From positions 2,232,001 through 2,296,000 of the forward strand of contig JAJQJQ010000018.1 of the NCBI GenBank assembly GCA_028622995.1: a stretch of 64,000 nt of DNA, in the 5' to 3' direction. The translations under genes were made by a program, and so were the position numbers. Of the stretch, positions 11,735 to 23,471 are shown in pieces. A model generated the notes under the pieces. That model saw only the letters and a list, made by a program, of their open reading frames with translations. It did not search any database and was not told where the DNA came from. The first letter of the stretch is position 1. Every line of letters begins with the position of its first letter. The stretch is from Panagrolaimus kolymaensis. Taxonomy: Eukaryota > Nematoda > Chromadorea > Rhabditida > Panagrolaimidae.

Positions 11735-13175
11735 AAGGAAGGGAAAATGCATGTTGCAAAATTTTTTCATCGATTTTTGAAAAAAAAAAATGGTACCTTA
11801 ATAATGCAAACGGGGCCAACTTTTCTCTAAGCCCAATAACTTTAGTTAAAATATAAAAAGGAAAATCAAATTTGTCATATTCTGAAGTTCTGCACCTCCT
11901 AGTTTCATAGTTAAACCATTGAATGGAAAAAAAGTTTTAGTCAAAAAACTGTGATTTTCGCGAAAAACTTTAAATTATGCTAATTAATCGTTAAAAAGCC
12001 AAGATATTATGATAAATAGCATTAAATAATGATATATAATTAGTTTTGAAATAGTTACTAACCACTTTAATAGGATGGGAACCTCCCATAAATTTTTCTG
12101 TGTTTAGAGGAACCAGTGACACGGGATCCACATATGTTTTTAAAAAAAAAATATAAATTAAAATAGATAAGAATGAGCTCTTCATTTTGATACCAAATAT
12201 GTAGTAAGGAGAATGAAAAAAGGGGCGCTTCGCGCCCCTTGAAGTGGAAGTTATCATCCATCCACCCAAAGATCCATCAACCCAAAGATCCATAAACCCA
12301 AAGATCCATCAACCCAAAGATCTATCAACCCAAAGATCCATCAACCCAAAGATCTATCAACCCAAGGATCCATCAACCCAAAGATCTATCAACCCAAGGA
12401 TACCGAGAAATCCACCCAAAGATCCATCAACCCAAAGATCCATCAACCCAAAGATCTATCAACCCAAGGATCTATCAACCCAAGGATACCGAGAAATCCA
12501 CCCAAAGATCCATCAACCCAAAGATCCATCAACCCAAAGATCCATCAACCCAAAGATCCATCAACCCAAAGATACCGAGAAATCCACCCAAAACAGTAAA
12601 GAGATCCATAAAAATCCACCTAAAGATACATCCACCCTAAGATCGATCAACCAAAAGTTCGATCTACCTTAGTCAAATATCCACCCGAAGCTCTCCTAAT
12701 ATCCACCAAAATATCCACGAAAATCCACCGAAAACAGTTGAAAGATCCATGGAAATTCACCCAAGGATCATTCAAATTCCGCGGAAGGATCTATCATAAC
12801 CCACCCGAAGATCCATAAAAATCAACCCGTGGATCATTCAAAATAATCCAAGAATTTTTCTAAATCCACTCAAAGAACGGTAAAAATCCATAAAAATCCA
12901 CTCACAGATCCATAAACCCAAAATCCATAAACACAAAAACCATCGAAAATCCACCAAAAGATCGATCAACCAAAGATACATTACCCCAAATTTGGTCAAA
13001 AACATTAAAAATATGCTAATTTTTCGATAAATATCGCTTTTTTATTATTCTAATTATGTTATAAAATTAGCATAAATTATTTTAATAATATTTCCCTCCA
13101 TTTTATAGTTAAAGATATTCAAAAAAATTATTTACATCTCCGCGGTTTCGAACTTCCATCAACCTTTCAATACAC
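11707..13175. repeat. Macrosatellite unit 8
   Basis: The hairpin is at 12222-12238 and the minisatellite at about 12266-12582, with the same order of pure and interrupted copies as unit 7. The unit is 1469 bp long against 1468 for its neighbour, so the two look freshly duplicated or homogenised. Confidence 0.9.
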
Positions 13176-13203
13176 CGCCTTCCACCACTGAGCAAGTGCG
13201 ACA
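13121..13203 (-). ncRNA. tRNA-like Pol III module, unit 9
   Basis: A-box-like sequence at 13185-13195, B-box at 13144-13154, T7 run at 13121-13127. The sequence is the same as at 11652-11734. Confidence 0.45.
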
Positions 13204-13581
13204 AAGGAAGGGAAAATGCATGTTGCAAAATTTTTTCATCGATTTTTGAAAAAAAAAAATGGTACCTTAATAATGCAAACGGGGCCAACTTTTCTCTAAG
13301 CCCAATAACTTTAGTTAAAATATAAAAAGGAAAATCAAATTTGTCATATTCTGAAGTTCTGCACCTCCTAGTTTCATAGTTAAACCATTGAATGGAAAAA
13401 AAGTTTTAGTCAAAAAACTGTGATTTTCGCGAAAAACTTTAAATTATGCTAATTAATCGTTAAAAAGCCAAGATATTATGATAAATAGCATTAAATAATG
13501 ATATATAATTAGTTTTGAAATAGTTACTAACCACTTTAATAGGATGGGAACCTCCCATAAATTTTTCTGTGTTTAGAGGAA
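13176..13581. repeat. Macrosatellite unit 9, truncated: right edge of array
   Basis: Only the first ~405 bases of a unit are present, matching the start of unit 8. Sequence identity ends at GTGTTTAGAGGAA, after which single-copy A/T-rich DNA begins with TGATTTTTCAATGGG. This is the array boundary. Confidence 0.9.
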
Positions 13582-14896
13582 TGATTTTTCAATGGGGGAG
13601 AAATAAATGGCACCTCGAAAAAAGAAGGACCTTTTAAAAAATTTTTGTTTTGTTTCTTTGAATCGAAAAAAAGGATATCATTTTTTGCATATTTTTTTCT
13701 TTCACAAAAATGATGCTCTAAAAGTAGTAATGATTGCACAACACTCAATCTGTCTTTTTTAGAAAATCTAACACTCTTCAAAAAAAGACAGAAAACCAAA
13801 ACTTGACTTCTTCTTCATATGAATGATGAGCGAATTGAGTGTTCATCTTTTTGACTAAATTTGCACAACAAAACCGAGAAAAAAAATAAGAAGGAAAAAT
13901 GCATATAAAAATCCCAGTAGATTAATATTCCCTTGAGAATTTTATTTTTTTATTTTTTCTTAAAAGGCAAACTTAGTCGTCGTCGTGCTTCTTTGACAGC
14001 AGCTATCATCTGTCTCGTACTTCCAAAAAAAAAATTGCCGGATTTTTCTTTAGTTATCTAAGGCTTCTTTGTTGTTGTAAATGAATACATCTCTAAAAGT
14101 TGTCGCCCCATAAACATTATATAAATATCTCTTTTTTTTTACTTCGAATAGAAAAGAGATAAGTAAAAGAAAAAGTGCGCGACATCTTCTTGTCTTCACT
14201 TTTCCTGGCTCCTTCTTTGCTATTGCAAGGATGGATGTGTAACTAACTAAAAGTAAAAAAAAACGAAAGAAAAAAAGGATGCATCTTTACTTTTTTTTTA
14301 TTTAAAAAACGTAGTGCCAAAACTCAAACAACTCCAATCATCTCGTTTCCTTCTGCACTTTTTTTTTCTTTTTTGAAATCTCTGTCTTCTTTATTTATTT
14401 TTTAACTAAATCCTGGACCTTCTTCTTTTCGTTTAGCAACAACAACGACAACGCGCAGTAGCAACTCCGCTCCGCCTTTAACTTACTTTTTATTTTTTAA
14501 ACGGACGTTAAAAAAGCAGCTTCTTTGTGGATATTTTTAAATTTTGAAGAGCTTCTTGTGTACATACACACACAAATGGCATTTTATCCTTAAAAGGCTA
14601 AAGGGATTTTTTATGGGCAAAAAATTCCTTAAATTACTGTGAGCCTCTTTGCCTTTTTTCATAGTAGACAATACCACCCATGGCGATATTCATATTTTTT
14701 TCTTTTATTATAAGCCTTTTTTAAAAAAAGGTGTTTAATTGGGCGCGCTTACCCATATTTTTTAGTTATTTTTTATTTGCTTCATCGCTTCTTTTTTTTT
14801 ACTTTTTTAGCCTTTGTTCAAAACTGCCATTTTTGCTTTATTCTTTTTCATTTTTTCAGCAGTTTGACGTGCGTCGTCACTCACTACCTCTCTTCA
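13582..14896. other. Intergenic: array edge to Ly6-like gene
   Basis: Single-copy DNA rich in A and T runs, with no supported coding exon. A TTTTTTCAG acceptor ends at 14859, 37 bases before the next start codon, and is a likely spliced-leader or outron acceptor. Confidence 0.6.
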
Positions 14897-15430
14897 ATGC
14901 GTCTTTCACTTTGCCGGTGCCTTTCAACATTTTTGCTCATCTCTTTAAGTATTTTATTAAATAAAGTAAATTGTGGTGGAGTTAATTATTTACAAAGTAG
15001 TATGAGAAGATTACGATGTATGACTTGTGTTCCATCAGCTGAAGATACAACCCAGTTAGATCAATTTCGAGTGAGGCAAAAACTTCCTGAACCCAAGTGT
15101 GAAATGGAACCTGTGTTATGTCGAGCTGAACAAGATGCATGTGCAACAGTTACAATGCAAGTAGGAATAAATAGATTTTGGGTTGGTGCAGGATGTGATC
15201 AACGGGTAAATTATGATATACCTGCCGATAAAAATGGTTGCGCTGAAATGGCAACCCTTACACGAAATTGGTTACCGGGATATGTGGAAGAGAGGAGAGC
15301 TATACAAAAAATATGTATTTGTACGGGTGATTTATGTAATACTGTGTCAAATTTTACTTCTGGAATTTTATATTTTTATTTAATTTTATTTATTGCTCAA
15401 CGATTTATATTAGCCTTAGTTACGACTTGA
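14897..15430 (+). CDS. Secreted Ly6/uPAR-like (ODR-2/HOT-type) GPI-anchored protein
   Basis: Single-exon frame of 177 residues. The start chosen is the ATG nearest the 14859 acceptor; it is followed by a hydrophobic signal peptide (residues ~5-25) ending near NKVNCGG. The mature part opens with LRCMTC and closes with CICTGDLCN, the cysteine framework of the three-finger Ly6 fold, with further cysteine pairs between. A hydrophobic C-terminal tail with no charged end fits GPI anchoring. In worms such proteins (ODR-2 and relatives) sit on neurons and other cells; the exact subfamily here is not certain. An in-frame upstream ATG at 14777 would add a T-rich, unlikely leader. Confidence 0.75.
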   Translation: MRLSLCRCLSTFLLISLSILLNKVNCGGVNYLQSSMRRLRCMTCVPSAEDTTQLDQFRVRQKLPEPKCEMEPVLCRAEQDACATVTMQVGINRFWVGAGCDQRVNYDIPADKNGCAEMATLTRNWLPGYVEERRAIQKICICTGDLCNTVSNFTSGILYFYLILFIAQRFILALVTT

Positions 15431-16635
15431 CTCCTGATGATGCTGCTTATGGTTTTTTATTTCCATAAAGAAAAGGTATGCACATTCCTTTCTTTTATCA
15501 ATTAGTTATAATAAACGCAGGATTTCATTGATACATTTTTTCTTTCATTATTAAAAAGATACAAAAAAGACTAAAGCTTTTTTTTATTTAACGCTTAAAA
15601 GAGATTAAAATTTGAGTTAAAGCAGCGGCTTTAAAATTTTCTAAAAGAAAAAAGGGAAATAAGGTTATCAAAAAAAAGCCATAGAATAACGTAAAGTACA
15701 TAGTTTTAAATGAAAGTCAACTATTTTTCTTTCGGTGAGAATCTCCAGGGAGTCTAAACGTTTTTATTGATTTATACATGTTTTTTAAATCATTTTTTCT
15801 AAAAAAGAGAATGTTTTTAAGCTAAAAATATTCCTTAAATGCTTGTTTTTATTTTTTACATTTTAATCAAATCTTAAATGGGAATCGATGAGAATTTTTT
15901 TTCGGCAGTAGCGTGTCTTTAGCTTTCTTGCTCAACTCAAAATAAAAGTAGAAAAACAAAGTAAAACAAATAAAAAAAAGTCTCAGGCTAATGCTTTTGC
16001 GAGCAAAGAAAAAAAAATATTAGCTTTGGAACCTTTGTTGTTTATGCAAATCCAACACCATTACTTTTTTTTGTAATTTCAGAAGAAAAAAAATTAAGGA
16101 CGTTGAAACATGCGATAGCCTAGCCGTTGCTTGCTTGTATCATATTCAAAATGGAATGAAATGTCAAAAAAAAGTAAGCTGTTGCTCGTCGTGAAAATAT
16201 TTTTTATATGTTTAAAATTAATTCATCTTTTTCTAGGAAATAACGAGTATCCTATTTTTACGAAGTTCAAAGAGAAAAAACATGGTAGAACAAAAAAAGC
16301 AAATTCTGTCTAAAACAGACTAAACTCCATCTTTTTAGTGTATTTTTTCCAAAAAAAAGACTACAAAAATGAAGAAGGAAACAAAAAACAACGTTTATTT
16401 GGATCAGTATCATGTTCGTCGTTCAAATATTTTTCAATTGAAAGACATTTTTAGTCGCAAATTATATAAAATTATTTTTAAAAAAGTATGAGGTGAAAGA
16501 AAAAAAATACGAAGAAGGAAAAATTGATTATTTAAAAAACGGGTTTTGTTTAAAAAATAAAGATGTTTTTAAAGCTTTAAAAAAATTGTAAAACAGAGAT
16601 CATAGTTTTAAAAAAGAACACATCAGAAACAGCAA
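15431..16635. other. Intergenic, convergent 3' regions
   Basis: A/T-rich sequence between the ends of the Ly6-like gene and the SLC6 gene. No open frame with coding character or RNA gene was recognised. Confidence 0.6.
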
Positions 16636-18990
16636 TTAGAATTCGTACATTTGAACTCCATCTTCAGGAAATTCTTCTTTATCTGGAGTAAGGTCAACAT
16701 CGGGGCGGAAAAGTTTTTCGAATTTCTAAAAATTAATTTTTTATTTTATTTTCTTTTTTCAATCAAATAAATAATTACCTCAGAGGTAGTTCCATCAGTT
16801 ATGATCCAAAGATAAATGGCATAAACTGGAATGCAAAGCATGGAAGATAAAGATAAAAACCATCCAAAAATGTGTCCCCACACAGGGAAATCATAATCAT
16901 AGGCATCTAATCTAAGTGGTTGGTATTTTATAAGGCCAAAGATAAACGTTGACTAAAAAACGATAGAGGTCAAATTATTTTTAAATTAATGAAAAATTAT
17001 CTCACCATGCAAACAAAAGGAGTCGCAAACACCCAACTAAAATTTTTAAAACTATTTTGTTTTATTTACTTGGACGTTAAAAAACTTGCCAAAATTTCCA
17101 CCAAGCTGAAGGGTAATATCCAATCATGGATTTCATATGCTCATACCAACGATCTATGCCAACACTCCATGAAATTGCAATACATTCAAAGAATAGCAGC
17201 CATAATAATGCCCAACCAGATGCGGCATAAAAATCAAAAAGTTGGAAAACATAAAATCCTCCCTAAAAATATTTATAAAAATTAGCACAAAAATCACAAA
17301 ATTTTTTGCTTACTTCTGTGACAGTAGACAGCCCCAGTATATAACTGATTATACAAATTATTAACACAAATATTTCTCTCCCATATTTTCTGCCACGGAA
17401 TAATTGAGGGAATTCATCGATGATGGCAGTGAAAAAGCCTTCCATGGTACAAAATTGTGAATCAACACCAAGGGATAAAATCATAGAAAAGAATAAAATT
17501 GACCAAACTTGAGCTAATGGTAGTTTAAGGATTCCAGAAGGGTAAGCCAAAAACACTAAACCAGGGCCTGATTGAGCTACTTCTGCTACGGTTTTGCCTT
17601 GCTGCACAGCCATGTAACCAATAAATGAAAATATTACAAAACCAGCAAACACACTTGTTCCACTGTTTACGCAACATACAGTCATAGCTTGTCTAAAAAT
17701 TAAAGATGCAAATAACAAATTCTTTCTACACCAAAATTTTTTACTTATAAACATTATTATGGTATTTATTATAACTTCCAAGGGCAACTAAGGCACCTAA
17801 TCCTAAACCATAGGAGAAAAATACTTGTGTAATAGCATCAACCCAAACTTTGCTATGAAGAAGTTTTGAGAAATCAGGTTTTAAATAAAATTCCAATCCC
17901 AAACTTGCACCAGGTAAAGTTAAACCACGGATTAATAAACACACAAGCATAATGTAAGGAAATGTAGCGGTTAAATATACGACTTTTCCAGTCCATTTGA
18001 CTCCCTATAAAAATTTGAATGCTTATTTTTTTATAGAAACTAAAATTATCCTTCCAACCTTAAAAATGCATAAATAACAGATAGCCCAACATATTAACAA
18101 ATATAATGCTAAATCCCATCTTAAGCCTCCAATTACTTCTACTCCAGATGAAATTCCCAAAACTCTATTATTCCAAAATTCTTTAACAGGAGATTGAACA
18201 CTTAAATCAGCTTGAGTGCAAAAAGAAAAATTTGATTTAGGTCCAATAAAAAATTGTTTTTTATATTCATGTAAATGATCATCGGTTAAAACTTTAACAT
18301 TAAAATATTCCGCTATTGTTCGGTTACTTTCACATAAAATGGGATCATATTCACTTCGGCAGCGTTTAGTATTCCATCTAAAAATTTTAATTTTATGGAT
18401 GTCAGAACACATTGAAGACTTACGTATTATTACAAGTTCGCCATGGAACATTGTCATCGGTTCGAAATGAGTTCCAAAGATACGCCATGGCCCATGAAAG
18501 TACAACAATGTAATAAATGTTTAACCAAAAAGCCATAACAGCGGCAGCAATTCCAACTCCTTTGAAAATTGGACAAATCTTAAACATTCCTAATCCTCCA
18601 ACAGATACTAGCTGACCCCATGAAGTTTCTAAAATGAAAAGCGGGGCACCACAAAATACAAGTGAAATAACATAAGGTATCAAAAAAGCTCCTAAAATGA
18701 AAACTTTTGCAACTTTTTTAAAATTCCAGTAAATAATTACCTCCGCCATTCTGATAACAAAGATATGGAAATCGCCTAAAAAATAATTCGTTTTTATGAA
18801 AGGAGGGATTATTTATTATTTGACTTACCAAACATTGCCAAGACCAATGGCATATCCGATGCATGACCTAAAAAGAAAGTGCTTGCGTATTTAAGAACAA
18901 AAAAGTCTGCGGTTCTAAAGCTTACATGATAAAATCTGCCCATGATGACCATTTATCTCGCGGCGGTACAACCGCCGAATCAACTGACAT
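16636..18990 (-). CDS. SLC6 (SNF) Na+/Cl- dependent transporter, GABA/betaine/glycine type
   Basis: Eleven exons joined from the minus strand: 18926-18990, 18829-18867, 18741-18775, 18424-18691, 18059-18377, 17745-18004, 17314-17692, 17090-17262, 17006-17036, 16779-16952, 16636-16725; 610 residues, full length for SLC6. Diagnostic stretches are [19 protein letters not shown] (TM1, split over three tiny exons), the EL2 pair C...WNTKRC with an NNT glycosylation site, [15 protein letters not shown], and [14 protein letters not shown]. The TM1 position that is Asp in monoamine carriers is Gly here (YAIGLGN), which points to amino-acid or betaine substrates. It should couple uptake to Na+ and Cl- at the plasma membrane. 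The exon ending at 17090 uses a GC donor (TTTTG|GCAAGT), and the next exon is only 31 bp. A TTATAG acceptor directly precedes the start. Confidence 0.92.
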
Positions 18991-20301
18991 GCTCTCCTAT
19001 AATTTAACAATGAATAACCTCGTTGATTTTTTTTATGGCAAATTCATGAAGATTTTTTACAAAAATAAAACACCGTAAGTTAAAAAAAGCATAAAAATCG
19101 AAAGTTTTTTAAAATAAATAAAGTAACAAAAAAATGAATAAGGGAAAGTAAAGTCTCTCTATTTTTTTGCATTTACGATAAGATAAATCCGACATAGAAA
19201 TAAATAAATAAATATAAAAGACCAAAGTGCCAACCAAAATTGGGTACTTATGAACTTTTGAAGATCTTAATAAATTTTCGGGAATTTTTTTCTATCAAAA
19301 CAAAGGGCGTAGCTTTATTAAAGTTGTCCATTGTTTTTAGGATTTGGACTGAAGTAGCCTCTTTACAGACGACGACAGGAGAGAAGAAAAGCATTTTTCC
19401 TTGAAGTTTGCCCTAAGACAAAATTTTTATTCAAGTTAAGGCCAGGATAAAATGAGTGTCATCATCATTTTTTTTCATCGTGGCTAGCAACAACCAATTG
19501 TCGACAACTACGGCAACTTTTTTTCTTTTTTTCAAGCTATAACGAAGGGTAAAAAACTAAGAATATTTTTGTTTGTGTGTGTGATTGTCTTTATTATTTT
19601 TTCTTTATTAACAGTTGCAGATCCTTTATTTCTTCCTTTATTTTTTCTTTATTTAAACGAACAACTGGCAATTCATTAAGATTTTAAAAAACGAAAGAGA
19701 AAACAAAAGACACAACAACATTCTCATGCATTAGCAGTCAGCGTCTGTTGTCACCTGGAAGGATAAAACTATTGAAGCTGCCTTCCAATTAGCTGGCAAT
19801 TTGTCATTTTCAGAAAATTCCAATTTTTCTTCTCATCTCATTTTGTGACAACACCAAAGCGGACTTTTTTTTCGTTGATCAACAATGTAATGATCCATCC
19901 CTTCATTTTTTTTTCTTGCAATGGTCAATCATTTATTATTATTTTATATTGGAACAACAGAAGAAGAAAAAAGTGTGATAATTGAAAGTATTTACGACGT
20001 ACCTTGAGGCAATGAATGAAATTCCAAAATAAAACACAAAACGTTCACTTTCTTTTGCAAATAAAAAAAATTATAATAATTTCCAATACCTTTAATTTTC
20101 ATTTTTACGATAGCAGCACACAAACAAAAGATGAAAGGAAAAACAATGAAAGAGATTCATTCTTAAAAAAGATGGTTGGTTGACCCATATTAATACACAA
20201 CTGACCTGAAATTTTCAAACCCTTTTTAAAGAATCATCGCAGTTACTTTTTTTATCAGTAAAAAAAGATATTTGGTGATTCGGAAATTTGTTAAGAAAAA
20301 A
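18991..20301. other. Intergenic, divergent promoters
   Basis: About 1.3 kb between two divergent genes, with many T/A homopolymers. No coding exon or RNA gene was seen; it probably carries both promoters. Confidence 0.5.
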
Positions 20302-21250
20302 ATGATAAATAAGCTTTTAACTTTTTTATTCATTTTTGGTGTTTTTACTTTAATTGAATGTAATCATCGTCAAAGTAAGTTGTTATAATGTTTTTTGCTT
20401 TTTCTTTTGCTTGCTTTTTTTCGTCTTCACATTATCACAACTGAAGTAATTACAAATTATTTATGACAATTTTTTTGGGGACTCGTCGAATGAGAAAATT
20501 TTCTTTCAATTTTTTTTGGCTAATTTGAACACAGTTGTTCTCACTTTTTTTTCTACTTCGTTGATGGGTGTTTTTAAAATAGCAAATGACAAATAATAAT
20601 AATAATAAAAATTAAATTTGTAATAATAACAAAAAAATAAAGTTCAAATCTTTAAATATTTAAATTTTATAAATCAAAGAACTAATATTTACCTTTAAAA
20701 AAGTGGTTTAAAAAACCTGTTACAGATCATTTTGGTAACCCATGCTATCTTTGTGATTGTTTTGTATATTACACTGATCGTGATCAGGCATTATCAAGTA
20801 TACCATACAAAATTGCATTAAATGGTTACGACACCACCGAAGATCAATGTTTAGCAATGTGTTTGAGAGATGAAGTAATAAAATTAATTAATTTTGGTTG
20901 AATGAGTTTAAAAAAAATTTGTGGTATCTTTTAGGGTTGCAAAGCCGCCGTTTATGCTTTTATTGGTGGAAGAGATGTATTTGCTTGTGAACTCTATGAT
21001 CAAGTTAATACCCGCGATCCCATTTATACTCCTCATGCTAAGATGTTTGTTAAAAAGGTTGCTAAATGTCCTAAGCCAAGTAAGCGTCATAATCAATCAT
21101 CGCAAAATTGTTTTTTTATTTTTTCCATTTTTAGCTTCCCATTTGCTCCCCATTGAACTTGTTGAAGGAAATGAATCCATCCTTGAACGAAAACGAAAAT
21201 ATCTCAGATTGCAACAAAAATTAAACCCATTCCATCATGGCCGAAAATAA
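20302..21250 (+). CDS. Small secreted cysteine-rich protein, PAN/Apple-like
   Basis: Four exons, 20302-20374, 20726-20874, 20935-21079 and 21135-21250, give 160 residues in closed frame. An N-terminal signal peptide (MINKLLTFLFIFGVFTLIEC) is followed by one domain with the spacing TEDQCLAMCLRDEGCKAAVY...FACELYD, the pattern of PAN/Apple modules (central Cys pair and a late C-x-L-Y). A basic tail follows (LERKRKYLRLQQ). PAN modules bind proteins or sugars outside the cell; no partner can be named. The 351-bp first intron is long for this region. The assignment to PAN is by pattern only. Confidence 0.7.
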
Positions 21251-22133
21251 ACTATGAAAAACCGGTGTCTTTCTTAATAAAAACAAATATATGTAACCTC
21301 CTTTTTTAATACTACGAAAAAATAAAAACATCTTTATTTAACATTCAATTAATTCAATCACTCATTTAAAAAAATATAACAGAAACTTAAGTCTCTGGCA
21401 CTACCACAACTTACGCACGAATTGACGCAAGACTTAAACTAAAATAAATAAATGTAAATTAAGAAAAAATTCATTGTAAAACTTTTTTTAAATGTTCGAT
21501 CAAAACAAAAAAGGGTTTTTTTTAAAGTGTCTAACAAATTTTTTTGGCATCCATCAATTTTTATAAACCGATATCATCTAGTACTGAGAAAGGGATCGAT
21601 CTATTATTAAAAATGATATATATTTTTTGGTTTGCTATTATTAATGAAAGTGAACACCGCCATCATATTTGATTATTGCTTTCGAACAAAGAGAAAAATC
21701 TAAAAGACCTGTTTTACTTTAACGCCTTCAGAATTTTCTCCCTTTTTTATTCGCTTTCTTCGCTTTCTTTTGATAGAAAACCATTTCCCCAATTTTTTTA
21801 TTTTTCGTTCATTAAAATTTGTGCGTCCGTTTAATTCGAATAAATTGACTTGACTTGACTTTTTCAACCTGTTGTTGTTCGATGCATCGGAAGTCATACA
21901 TAGACGACTCCGACGGCCAGTGTTTAAGTTTTCCAAACCCCTTATGTTCACTTTTTTTCCTCATCACTACAAAAATCACATTATATTAAAATATACGAGG
22001 CATTTTTAGCGTGGCCAAAAAAAATTATCATGCGCGACCGCAATTTTTAATCGTCGAAAAACTTTTTTTCTCTTCCTGAATTAAATTTTTATTTTTTACC
22101 TTTTTACATCAAAATTTATTATTTTTTTAGAAT
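21251..22133. other. Intergenic
   Basis: No supported exon. TTTTTTTAG ends at 22130, three bases before the next ATG, a likely spliced-leader acceptor. Confidence 0.55.
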
Positions 22134-23349
22134 ATGAAATTTTTGATATTTTCACTTTCTTCCTTTTTATTATTATGCTTCACTTCCATAGTTACTTCCC
22201 AACTTGTTCAAATGAATCGAGATGGTTGTGGTGAAGTTAAGGGATGTTTATTTAAACCAGCTGGATGTGATCCAATGCGAGATTGCACGATTGGAATAAT
22301 TTTTTATGTATCTGGTCCTAATATGCTTACAATTCAAGTAGTTGCAACAACCTTATTACCTCCCCCACCGCTTCAATATATTGCAATTGGATTCAGTCAT
22401 GACAGCTCTATGGTACGTTTTTTTTTGACTCCTGACACATCAATTTATCTTTTTCTTACCTTCTTACTTTGGGTTGGGTACTTGACCTTAAGAATAATTT
22501 CTTTCAAACCCACAACAAATAAAAAAAGTGACATCAAGAGATGACGCAAATGAATTGTGTTAAATAAATTTCATCGAATGATTGTAGGCAATCAGAGAAA
22601 TTTTAATTTTTTTTAAACATGGTTCTTAAAAATTAAAAATCAAATATTTCATAATATTTAACTCACCTTATTTTTTTTAGGGAGATGACATGGTTTCTGA
22701 ATGCGTTATAAGTCCCACAGGGGATGAATTTGCCTTGGAACCAGAAGTGTTTATTTCATATAACATTGGTAAATCTAATGATCGGATTTATTTGAATTCG
22801 GTTAGTCTTTTAAAAAACACGTTTCTTTTTCTCCTTCTTTATTTAAAGTGTGATACCCATTAAAGACCGAGCAATCAGCCCTTATTCGCGATATTCAAGG
22901 TGAGGCTGTAAATGGAAGGGTTAGTTGCCAATGGTCACAACAAATCATTCCTCAACAAGCTTCCCAAGGAGGACGATTATGGAATTTAAATCATAAATAT
23001 TATATTATGGGTGCTACAGGAAGTGCTCAACCAGCAAGTAAGTAATTTATTAGCTTTAAAAGTTTTATTTTATATTTTTCAAGGCATTAATTCCCATGAC
23101 ACTGCTATGGCCAGTCATTTTTATCCTATAGTATCCGCTCGTCCAATCAATCCATCAGTGATTGGAGTAAAAATTTATGATTTACCTAAACCTTTCGTCG
23201 CTCCACCATCGCCTCCTACAACAACCACTCAAAAACCAATAACCACGACACAAAATTCAAGCAACACAATAAATTCGTTTACGTTTGTAAATATTATAGC
23301 ACTTTTTTGTATTTCAAAACTATTTTTTCTGGTCACCAACAAGTTATAA
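22134..23349 (+). CDS. GPI-anchored DOMON-domain-like protein
   Basis: Exons 22134-22412, 22681-22800, 22866-23037 and 23084-23349 encode 278 residues. The signal peptide covers residues 1-22. The body carries the features of nematode DOMON proteins: GCLFKPAGCDP, a CTIGIIFYVSG strand, PLQYIAIGFSHDSSM, a DDMVSECVIS strand, then RVSCQWSQQI and a YYIMGATG strand. Such domains bind haem or sugar, often with redox roles outside the cell. A Pro/Thr stalk (APPSPPTTTT) and a hydrophobic tail ending NKL suggest GPI anchoring. The acceptor at 22865 (CATTAAAG) lacks a T tract, so that boundary is the least certain. Confidence 0.72.
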
Positions 23350-23471
23350 TTAAAATTTTGCTGAACATTTTTATACGAGTAAAAAACAATATTTTATATT
23401 ATTAACTAATAGTAAATACGTACAATAATAATAAAAAACAACAATATCGCTATCCTAAGTTTTTTTTCATT

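Larger units (their letters stand above)
1..13581. repeat. Macrosatellite: nine tandem units of 1.4-2.05 kb
   Basis: Direct reading shows the same landmark (CGCCTTCCACCACTGAGCAA) at 16, 1431, 2846, 4896, 6465, 8234, 10239, 11707 and 13176, so periods run from 1415 to 2050 bp. Every unit runs in the same order: tRNA-like module (minus strand), A/T-rich spacer, a short palindrome ATGGGAACCTCCCAT (broken in the unit at 2846), the block GTTTAGAGGAACCAGTG, usually a GC hairpin, a 16-bp minisatellite, and then several hundred bases of degenerate ATCCA/CCCAAA motifs. Length differences come from minisatellite copy number and missing middle blocks. The array runs off the left edge and stops abruptly at 13581, where unit sequence (GTTTAGAGGAA) meets unrelated DNA. 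No unit encodes a credible protein. Confidence 0.95.

Noticed and set aside
552..12672. Long plus-strand frames encoding a 16-residue DPSTQRSIN-type repeat protein
   Set aside because: They exist only because the 16-bp minisatellite lacks stops in all three plus frames. No conserved start, splice context or non-repetitive domain is present.
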